A DNA stretch of 64,000 nucleotides. Origin: Lachnospiraceae bacterium (GTDB lineage: Bacteria > Bacillota > Clostridia > Lachnospirales > Lachnospiraceae). Within the stretch, counting starts at the first letter, position 1. Each line of letters starts with the position of its first letter. The position numbers and the translations under genes were made by a program. Below the pieces are notes generated by a model, which worked only from the letters and a program-made list of their open reading frames with translations, ran no database searches and was not told where the DNA came from. The stretch lies in the NCBI GenBank assembly GCA_017437965.1, contig JAFRWN010000149.1, positions 1 through 64,000 on the forward strand, written 5' to 3'. Shown one piece after another: positions 8,898 to 16,420 of the stretch.

Positions 8898-10973
8898 TTA
8901 TTTTGCAAAAAACACATATAATTCATGCAGAGCCCTTGTGCACGCTATGTACATAAGGCTTCTGTCGTTTTCATCCGTCATCCCGGTTTTTGGCCTTGTG
9001 CTTACCACAAGCACGGCATCGAATTCCATTCCTTTTGCGAGAAAGGCAGACATTACACAGAGTCCTCCGTGGTAGCCCGCATTCTGCTCGGAAAGAAAAA
9101 CCGCATCCCTTCCGTCATCCTTAAGGCTTCTGAAAACACCGTAGGCCTCTTCTTCGTTCTCGCAGAGTATGCTGATGCTTCCGTAGTTTTTATCCTTAAG
9201 TCCGTCCAGGCATTTTTCAAGGGCTGCCGTAAGCTCGTCTTCGCTTTCATAAACCAGCTCTTCAGGTTCTTTTCCATGCCTTTCAACTGCCTCAGCCTTC
9301 ACTCCGTCGCCGAGAAGCGCATTACAGTAGGCTGTTATCTCTGCTGTCGAACGATAGCTTTTCTTAAGTTCCCTTATTACTGCACCCGGCCAGAGAAGGC
9401 TTATTGCATCGGTCACGGGCTCCCCGTTGTAAAGAAGCTGGTGACGGTCCCCGTAGAAACTTATCCTGCCCTTAAAAAGCTCTTTGATCACAGCCAGCTG
9501 GAAAATCGAATAATCCTGCATCTCGTCAACCGTCAGATGCTTTATTCCGTAGTAGGTTTTTACTCCGTAAAGCTTTACCTGCAGCCACAAAAGTACCTGC
9601 ACATCCTCGTAGCTGAGCTTCCCGTCTTCAGTATAGGTAATTTCGATTTCGCCGAAATCATCTCTCACAGAATTTAAAAATCCGCGGTAGAACTCCATTA
9701 TGTCAATTTCAGCAAACTGCCTGATAAGGAGATCCCTGATCTGGCCCTGCACCTTTTCCTGCCTGCCCTCGGTAAAGTTTCTTTTTGAGAGTACAAGGTA
9801 GTCGTCCATTATAAAGTAGGCAATGTTGTGGAATCTCTCATAGGGCGGAAGCGTCTGGAAGTTCACCATGAACATTTTCTCAAGCTTTTCCTTCGGGAAG
9901 GTGGTCTTTTCAAAATGAAAGTCCTTGAAGCTTATATTTCCAAAATATTCATTGAAATACTTTTCAAAAGCCCTGTAAAAAGCCATGGAGGTCTTGAGTG
10001 CAAGGTGCTTAAGCCTTAGCTTGTCTCCTGCGTTCTTTACTGCCTCTGCCTGCTCCGCTTTGCTTTCGGCCTCGGTATCCACAAAAACAATTTCCGAAAT
10101 GAAGTCATCCCACTGTTTTTCGGGAACCGGATTCTCCATCAGCTCGGGAAGTATCCTGGATATATAGTCCGTAAAAATATTGTTGGGTGAGAGAATGAGC
10201 ATGTTATCGGTACCAAGCTTCCTTTTATTATTATAAAGAAGCCACGCGATACGGTGCATGGCAATTACGGTCTTGCCGCTGCCCGCCCTGCCGTCAACCA
10301 CCAGGACCTCACTCTCATCGTCCCTTATGATATCGTTCTGTTCCTTTTGTATAGTGGAAATCACCGGACGCATCTTTTCCGGCGCATTTCCTCCGAGTAC
10401 CTCTATCAGAAGCTTGTCAAGCACCCTCGTTCCTGTCTCGGCCACCGACACTAGCTCCCCGTCCTTTACAACGGTCTGGAGCCGTTCCTTTATCACGCCG
10501 CTGTAATTAAGCTTTTCACCTATACGTGAGTCCGGATCCGGCACGCTGTACGAGGCACGGCCGAGATCATAGTCATAGTAAAGTGCTGCGATCGGCGCTC
10601 TCCAGTCGAAAATCTTTACCTTTTTGTCCTTTTCGGACCAGAAGCTGCCGCTTCCGAAACGAAGGTTAAGCTCCTCCTTACTGTCATCCGGCAGATAATC
10701 AAGCCTTGCGAAATAAGGGTTTTCGATCATGAAGCCAAGGTTACGTAACCTTTCCATGTCGGCATTCACAAGTAGCGCCATGTTTCCGGCACTGTCCACA
10801 TTCTCGCGCACTTCCTTTTCGTCCATTTCGGCATAGTGCTCGTTTATGTAGCCCTTGAACTCCTTTACGGCCGCTTTTTCTTTTTCTATTTCCTCATCAA
10901 GCTTTTCGGAAGCCGCGGACAATTCCTCCTTAAGCTCCCGAAAATACTCATACTCTTCTTTTTTTATATCCAT
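8898..10973 (-). CDS. helD: HelD-type UvrD-like ATPase that recycles RNA polymerase
   Basis: HelD binds RNA polymerase and releases stalled or post-termination complexes. An N-terminal antiparallel coiled coil (residues 1-90, rich in Glu and Lys) enters the polymerase secondary channel in this family. The superfamily 1 core follows, with Walker A GRAGSGKT (228-235) and Walker B HLTVDEMQDYS. The 691-aa length matches Gram-positive HelD. The ribosome site is weak (GTGAAAG). It lies 20 nt downstream of the EAL gene and 24 nt upstream of the acetyltransferase gene. Another SF1 helicase is possible but the N-terminal coil favours HelD. Confidence 0.88.
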   Translation of the reverse strand: MDIKKEEYEYFRELKEELSAASEKLDEEIEKEKAAVKEFKGYINEHYAEMDEKEVRENVDSAGNMALLVNADMERLRNLGFMIENPYFARLDYLPDDSKEELNLRFGSGSFWSEKDKKVKIFDWRAPIAALYYDYDLGRASYSVPDPDSRIGEKLNYSGVIKERLQTVVKDGELVSVAETGTRVLDKLLIEVLGGNAPEKMRPVISTIQKEQNDIIRDDESEVLVVDGRAGSGKTVIAMHRIAWLLYNNKRKLGTDNMLILSPNNIFTDYISRILPELMENPVPEKQWDDFISEIVFVDTEAESKAEQAEAVKNAGDKLRLKHLALKTSMAFYRAFEKYFNEYFGNISFKDFHFEKTTFPKEKLEKMFMVNFQTLPPYERFHNIAYFIMDDYLVLSKRNFTEGRQEKVQGQIRDLLIRQFAEIDIMEFYRGFLNSVRDDFGEIEITYTEDGKLSYEDVQVLLWLQVKLYGVKTYYGIKHLTVDEMQDYSIFQLAVIKELFKGRISFYGDRHQLLYNGEPVTDAISLLWPGAVIRELKKSYRSTAEITAYCNALLGDGVKAEAVERHGKEPEELVYESEDELTAALEKCLDGLKDKNYGSISILCENEEEAYGVFRSLKDDGRDAVFLSEQNAGYHGGLCVMSAFLAKGMEFDAVLVVSTRPKTGMTDENDRSLMYIACTRALHELYVFFAK

Positions 10974-10993
10974 ATCAAACTTTCACTGAAAAA

Positions 10994-13594
10994 TCAGGCA
11001 TTAATCGATATATTATCCTTTACTCTCACGAACAGCGCCTCGCTCTCCTTGCTTCCGCAGGCAAAACCATGTGCGGACAGGAATTTAAGATCGAGAGTTA
11101 CATCCGTAAGAAGTACCTGGCCTACGCCGTTTGCATCACCGACACCGGAGGTAACATCACCCTCGGAGTAGAAGTTGATCGTTGACATTCCGATACGGCA
11201 GTCACTTCTTCCGCCGTAGCTTCCGATGTTGACAACTCTCTTTCCTCGCATGTCGATCGCAACAAGTATCTTGTTTGCGGTAAGGTCGAAATCATGACCG
11301 TTAAGGGTTCCGATTCCGCAGAAGTAACTGCCCGCGCCGCTACACTTGAAGGTCATGTTGTGGAGTGTTACCCTTGCGCCGCCCTCAAGGGACCCGATAC
11401 CGCAGATATTTGCGGATGCGAACTTGACTTCTATCGTACAGGAGGCAATGTTTACATCGGCTGTTCCGAAGATGGAACCGATACCGAGGCAGTTTGCGCC
11501 TGAACCGTCAAGGATGATAATTCCGTTATGGACGCTGATGGTCTTTCCGGTCTTTCCTCCGCCGATTGCAACGCAGTACTCTCCGTTTGTTGTAATTTCA
11601 AGCTTTCCGATAAGGTCGATAGTGATCTCTCCGAAAGCGTTCTTGCTGTTTGTTCCGATTGCGAAGCAGTCCCTGTTCTCCGAATGTAAGGTCAGGTCGC
11701 CCTTTCCGCCGATATAAAGCTTTGCGGACTCGGGCACATAGATCGAAGATTTGTTGAACAGGTTCTTTCCTTTGAAGAAAAGCCTTACATTGCTTCCGCC
11801 GCCGAGGAGTATTCCTGCTCTTCCGGGCTCGGGCATTATATATGCATTGTTGAAGTAAAGCTCGCAGACAGCACCTTCCTTTATCGTGATGGTCGACTGT
11901 ATCATGTGCGAGGCATCGCCCTCTATCCTGAATTCGCCGTCTCCGAGTATGATATCGGTATAGCCGCCGTCGATCAGCATGCTGTAGTTCATTACCTCGC
12001 CGTCTGCCGGTGTATATACTCTCTTTATTATCTTGTTTGTCTCAAGGTTGATCTTCTCAATCTGGTCCTTTACATCCGAAGCGATTTCCTCAACCAGTAC
12101 GGGCTTGGGCATCGAAATATAGTAGCCCTGGAAAAGATCACAGCCGAGATCGATAAGGGTCTCAAGCTCTTCAGCTGTTTCAACTCCTTCGCCGAGCACC
12201 TTTCCGCCCTGGGAATGCACATAGTCCACAAGACCCGTGACCATGTTCTGTTTTCTGGTATTTGAATCGATTCCCGCAACCAGCGAACGGTCAAGCTTTA
12301 CAACCTCGGGATTGTACTTAAGGAGTCTCGAGGTGTTGGAATAGCCCGTTCCATAATCATCGATTGCCATGCCGCAGCGGTTCTTCGTCAGACGGTCCAT
12401 TATCTGCGCAAGCAGTTCATCATCTGCGTCGGTCTGCTCGGTAAGCTCAATGACCACTCTTTCCCATATTTCACCGTAGCGGCTGCTGATGTCCTCGAAA
12501 TCCTCTTCGGTAAGCATGTGGGACGGGATCGCATTGATGAAAAGCCTCTTGTTATCAAACATGCTCTGGTTCTCGCTTAAGAACCTGAGACAGTTGTTGA
12601 GTGTTGCATATTCAATATCATAAAGTCTGTTATATTTATCCGCGAGATCAAGTATTTCAAGAGGATTCATACCGATGTCCGGATCGGTCCTCATCAGTGC
12701 CTCATAGGCAACGATATCTCCGTTTCTTGCGGAAATGATAGGCTGGAAATGGTAATGGAAAAGGTTGTTGTCGATCAGCCTGATGAAATTACCCAGCCTG
12801 TTGTATTCCTTGTTGTCGATATCCTCAGCACTGCCCGAGAAAATTTCGGTACTGCCCTTTCCATGGGACATGGCGGTAAACAGCGCATAGCTTGCCGCAT
12901 GCATGAGCATTGCGGGAGTCAGGCTTTCATCCATCGAAATACCTGCGGAAAAGGTCATGCCGGTCTTTGCGGAAAGCTCATAACCGAATTCATCGGTCAG
13001 CGGGCTCTTTGCCACCTTTTTACGAAGTTTTTCGGTAAAAGTCTTGGCATTCCCCGAAAAATCCGGAATAAATACCCAGTATTCACTGTCGCTGTACCTC
13101 GAGAAAACCGACCCTTCAGGCAGTTCGGAATTGATCGCGGTAAGCGCGGAATATATATATCCTGCGAGCATTGAGGGCACTTCCATGTTCTCGAGCTTGA
13201 TAAGCATCAGAAGCTTCTTATCGGAACCCTTCTGCAGATACTCGACAAGACCATCCCTGTCAACAAAAGGAATATTTTCAAGGAAAAGATTCAGTCCCTG
13301 TTTTCTTTCAAGGCAGACAATACCGCATTCAAGCTCATCATTGTCGGTCAGATGGTATACAGAAACAGTAGCATTCATTCCCGAATAATTCTTTATCCAT
13401 TCAAGCTGAAGCTTGAAATCCTCATAGGACGGAAGTGCTGAAAAGCCTATCATCGACAGTGCATTTTCATCAGCCAGCACCTCCTTGCTTTCCTTAAAAA
13501 GCAGAAAGCCTCCTATATCCTTTCTCACTTCGGTAAGCTTTCTCCAGCTTTTTCCGAAATGTTCAACCCACTTTTCATTATCATATATTGCCAC
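10994..13594 (-). CDS. Degenerate GGDEF + EAL phosphodiesterase fused to a beta-helix-like domain
   Basis: Residues about 125-255 look like a degenerate GGDEF domain, with SDSEY where GGDEF would be. Residues 270-505 form an EAL domain for cyclic di-GMP hydrolysis; YEAL (E298), FINAIP (N353), IELTE, the DDYGTG pair (D412/D413), KLDRSL (K433) and GEGVET are all present, so it should be active. Residues 530-866 are repeated Gly-rich beta strands of the form CxAIGxN / CVAIGGG / CLGIGS / CGIGSL / FCGIGTL, resembling a right-handed beta-helix. No membrane helix is seen. It starts at a GTG with AAAGGAG 7 nt upstream. It shares an operon with the transglutaminase gene (33 nt) and helD. Confidence 0.85.
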   Translation of the reverse strand: MAIYDNEKWVEHFGKSWRKLTEVRKDIGGFLLFKESKEVLADENALSMIGFSALPSYEDFKLQLEWIKNYSGMNATVSVYHLTDNDELECGIVCLERKQGLNLFLENIPFVDRDGLVEYLQKGSDKKLLMLIKLENMEVPSMLAGYIYSALTAINSELPEGSVFSRYSDSEYWVFIPDFSGNAKTFTEKLRKKVAKSPLTDEFGYELSAKTGMTFSAGISMDESLTPAMLMHAASYALFTAMSHGKGSTEIFSGSAEDIDNKEYNRLGNFIRLIDNNLFHYHFQPIISARNGDIVAYEALMRTDPDIGMNPLEILDLADKYNRLYDIEYATLNNCLRFLSENQSMFDNKRLFINAIPSHMLTEEDFEDISSRYGEIWERVVIELTEQTDADDELLAQIMDRLTKNRCGMAIDDYGTGYSNTSRLLKYNPEVVKLDRSLVAGIDSNTRKQNMVTGLVDYVHSQGGKVLGEGVETAEELETLIDLGCDLFQGYYISMPKPVLVEEIASDVKDQIEKINLETNKIIKRVYTPADGEVMNYSMLIDGGYTDIILGDGEFRIEGDASHMIQSTITIKEGAVCELYFNNAYIMPEPGRAGILLGGGSNVRLFFKGKNLFNKSSIYVPESAKLYIGGKGDLTLHSENRDCFAIGTNSKNAFGEITIDLIGKLEITTNGEYCVAIGGGKTGKTISVHNGIIILDGSGANCLGIGSIFGTADVNIASCTIEVKFASANICGIGSLEGGARVTLHNMTFKCSGAGSYFCGIGTLNGHDFDLTANKILVAIDMRGKRVVNIGSYGGRSDCRIGMSTINFYSEGDVTSGVGDANGVGQVLLTDVTLDLKFLSAHGFACGSKESEALFVRVKDNISINA

Positions 13595-13627
13595 AGGAGT
13601 TCTCCTTTCTCTCCATACAATTTATAA

Positions 13628-14836
13628 TCATAGTTCCATTCTCACAACCAGCGCATCCTCGATAAGACCGTAATTAAGGTAATCCACGATGACGCCGTAC
13701 TCTCGTCTTAGTCCCTCAAAACATTCAAATATCGTATTGTCGTTTACCGCCTTTACGAAGCTCTCATATACCTGCTTTGAACCGCAGCGGAATTCCACGA
13801 AATGAAGTCCGTCGCTGTAGGCCTTCACTATTATCTCCGAAAGCTGAGGCTTTGAAAAGCTTGCAAGCGCAAAGCCGTTATAGGTATAATAATTATATCT
13901 CTTTCCCGTACATTCCGGAAGCTTGTAAGGCACATCGCTTTCATGTCCCGCTCCCATCGCTTCCTCATCAAGCATGCAGTATGCGTAGCTCTTTATGTTG
14001 CGGCTTCCCTGGGGATCACACCATGTAACGTCAAGACCGTACCATTCTCCGTCCAGCTTTACATAGTTCCATGCATGTCCCTGGTTTTTCGAGATTCCCG
14101 TGATATACAGGCAGTCGATACCCATGCTCTGTGCAAGATACTGGTAGGTTTTTGCATAACCCTCACATATCGCCCTTTTCTTTATCAGGGTGCCGTAAAG
14201 GTTCCTTGCATATTCGATACTGATGTCCTCAACGCCGTTCTCATGGGCACTTATTGCCGAATTGTCATAGACCGTAGTGTCGATGATATATTCGAAAATG
14301 TACATTGCCCTCTGGTACTCGCTCATGCCCTGGGTATCCATCAGTATCCTGTGTCTTACCTGGGTGATGTCCGAGATCATCATCCTTATCGTATCCTTAT
14401 CATAAAGATAAGTAGGAAGGCAATCCGAAATTATCTTTCCCGAATAATAGATTTCACAGTCATTTCCTATCCAGAAAATCTCCGGATAGTCATTTCTCAG
14501 ACATGCATATACATTTCTGAGTTCTTCAACCTTAAGCTTGTATTCCTTGATGTCTATCTTCTTTTCCAGAAGCAGTACGCCGAGGAGAAGCTTGTCATAT
14601 ACATTCTTTTCAGAACCGGAAAGCATGCTTCCCGCATATCTGAACGCATCTTCATTTATAAACTCGCTAATAAAGGGTTCTATGTCGGAGCTCTTAAGCT
14701 TCTTGCTTTCCGAATTTCCGGCAAACACACCCGTGCCTTTTCCTTCAATCAATTTAATAATAAAGATGGCTATGAGAAGACATGCTGCAAGACATAGCAG
14801 AACTATTATCACATGGTTAGTTTTCTGTTTTCTCAT
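13628..14836 (-). CDS. Membrane-anchored transglutaminase-like protein
   Basis: A basic N-terminus and one hydrophobic helix (about residues 8-28) anchor the 402-aa protein, leaving the rest outside. Residues about 200-270 carry a transglutaminase/protease-like core: the Cys in KRAICEGYAKTYQYL, the His in NQGHAWNYVKLDGEWY and the Asp in LDVTWCDP form the expected triad. Such proteins may act as cysteine proteases or in wall processing; the substrate is unknown. The start MRKQKTNH has GGAGG upstream and replaces a longer in-frame start at 14872. It is the first gene of the minus-strand run down to 2856. Confidence 0.88.
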   Translation of the reverse strand: MRKQKTNHVIIVLLCLAACLLIAIFIIKLIEGKGTGVFAGNSESKKLKSSDIEPFISEFINEDAFRYAGSMLSGSEKNVYDKLLLGVLLLEKKIDIKEYKLKVEELRNVYACLRNDYPEIFWIGNDCEIYYSGKIISDCLPTYLYDKDTIRMMISDITQVRHRILMDTQGMSEYQRAMYIFEYIIDTTVYDNSAISAHENGVEDISIEYARNLYGTLIKKRAICEGYAKTYQYLAQSMGIDCLYITGISKNQGHAWNYVKLDGEWYGLDVTWCDPQGSRNIKSYAYCMLDEEAMGAGHESDVPYKLPECTGKRYNYYTYNGFALASFSKPQLSEIIVKAYSDGLHFVEFRCGSKQVYESFVKAVNDNTIFECFEGLRREYGVIVDYLNYGLIEDALVVRMEL

Positions 14837-14907
14837 ATTGAGCCTCCTTTCCCGTATTTTATATAATAACACAAAAAAAGAAATTTTGAAACAAAAAAAT
14901 AGTTTAT

Positions 14908-14936
14908 TTGACTTTATCTCTTATTTTATATAAAAT
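14908..14936 (+). promoter_or_regulatory. Promoter of the MocR-type regulator gene
   Basis: TTGACT (14908-14913), 17-nt spacer, TAAAAT (14931-14936), 39 nt before the TTG start. It lies in the divergent region shared with the transglutaminase gene, so a regulator binding here could control both directions. A minus-strand promoter in the same interval is not clear. Confidence 0.7.
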
Positions 14937-14975
14937 GTAGGCTAAAGTGACTGATTTTCCGAAAGGAGAGCATAA

Positions 14976-16385
14976 TTGCTGACTTATACACTAAGGAAAA
15001 ACGATAAAAAGCCCCTTTATGAGCAACTTTACACGGCTATAAAAGCAGATATTCTAAATGGCCAGCTTAAGCCCGGGGAAAAACTTCCTTCGAAAAGGAG
15101 CCTGAAGGATCATCTGGGCATCAGCATAATCACGATCGAGGCTGCCTATGCCCAGCTTGCCGACGAAGGTTACATAGTTTCCGAGCCCAAAATCGGTTAT
15201 TTCGTCCAGAATATCGCAAAACCGGCCGAACGCCCGGATGTAAAGCTTCCTATTATAAAGGAGCATGAAAAAGCCGTACAGCCCGAAGCGCCCATGGTCT
15301 TCGCAGACTTCACAAGCAACCGCGCCGACACCGAGCTTTTTCCCTTTTCGATATGGGCAAGGCTCCTTCGCCGCATTATTTCCGAAAACCCTGACGGCCT
15401 GCTTGAAAAATCCGAGGGCTGCGGCATATATTCCCTCCGCGCAGCTATCGCAGGACACCTTTCAGGCTTCAGAGGCATGAGTGTATCTCCGGACAATATC
15501 ATCATCGGCGCCGGAACAGAATATCTCTACGGACTGCTTATACAATTACTCGGTCACGACCGGATATATTGCGTGGAGGATCCGGGCTACAGCACGATCG
15601 AGCGCATCTATACCCTTAACGGAGCCTCATGCGTTCATGCGGGAATGGACGAGCAGGGAATCATTCCTTCCGTGCTTTCCGAAAAAAAGGCCGATATAGT
15701 ACATATTTCACCCACCCACCAGTTTCCGACAGGAATCACGATGCCGGTGGCCAGACGCTATGAGCTTCTCGGCTGGGCGAAGGAGGCGGAGGGCCGCTAT
15801 ATAATCGAGGATGACTACGACAGTGAATTCAGGCTCGGCGGAAAAGTACTGCCCCCGCTTTTCGGCATGGACGGCGGCGACAGGGTGATTTACATGAACA
15901 CCTTCACCAAAACCCTTTGCTCCACCATACGTATCAGCTACATGATACTTCCGGACGATCTCGCGGAAAGGTATCATAAAGAGCTCGGCTTCTATTCATG
16001 TACGGTTCCCAATTTCGAGCAGTACACGCTTGCCGCCTTTATTTCCGAGGGCTATTTTGAAAAGCATATCAACAGATCGCGCCTTAAATACCTGAAAAAA
16101 AGAGAGGCTCTGATACAAGGGGTAAAGAGCAGTCCTCTTAGTTCTCTTGTTGAAATAAATGAAAATGATTCGGGACTGCACTTCATCATAAAAATAAAGA
16201 CAGAGCTCGGAGACGATGAACTCTGTACGGCGCTTTTGGAAAAGGGAATAAGGATAGATCCGGTATCGAAATACTGCACAAACGACAAGGACCGCTTCCT
16301 TCACAGCTTTATAATGAGCTATTCGGACATAAGCCCGGAGCTCATACCCGAAATCATCTTGAAATTAAATGAATTTATGTTATAA
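14976..16385 (+). CDS. MocR/PdxR-family regulator (GntR HTH + aminotransferase-like domain)
   Basis: Residues 10-75 are a GntR winged helix (LYEQLYTAIKADILNGQ, LPSKRSLKDHLGIS). Residues about 110-469 have the fold-type I aminotransferase domain, with IIGAGTEYLYGLL, EDPGYSTIE, the PLP-aldimine Asp region IEDDYDSEF and the PLP lysine in NTFTKTLCSTIRISY. MocR proteins use PLP as effector and often control vitamin B6 or amino acid genes. Translation starts at a TTG 9 nt after AAAGGAG. The cellulase gene follows by 35 nt but has its own promoter, so regulation of that gene is only a possibility. Confidence 0.92.
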   Translation: MLTYTLRKNDKKPLYEQLYTAIKADILNGQLKPGEKLPSKRSLKDHLGISIITIEAAYAQLADEGYIVSEPKIGYFVQNIAKPAERPDVKLPIIKEHEKAVQPEAPMVFADFTSNRADTELFPFSIWARLLRRIISENPDGLLEKSEGCGIYSLRAAIAGHLSGFRGMSVSPDNIIIGAGTEYLYGLLIQLLGHDRIYCVEDPGYSTIERIYTLNGASCVHAGMDEQGIIPSVLSEKKADIVHISPTHQFPTGITMPVARRYELLGWAKEAEGRYIIEDDYDSEFRLGGKVLPPLFGMDGGDRVIYMNTFTKTLCSTIRISYMILPDDLAERYHKELGFYSCTVPNFEQYTLAAFISEGYFEKHINRSRLKYLKKREALIQGVKSSPLSSLVEINENDSGLHFIIKIKTELGDDELCTALLEKGIRIDPVSKYCTNDKDRFLHSFIMSYSDISPELIPEIILKLNEFML

Positions 16386-16386
16386 T
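16359..16386 (+). promoter_or_regulatory. Cellulase gene promoter overlapping the end of the MocR gene
   Basis: TTGAAA (16359-16364), 16-nt spacer and perfect TATAAT (16381-16386). The -10 box overlaps the stop codon of the upstream gene. A transcript would begin near 16393, giving a leader of about 28 nt that contains GGAGG. Confidence 0.7.
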
Positions 16387-16420
16387 CTGTCATAAGAATC
16401 AAAAAAGGTATGGAGGAAAA

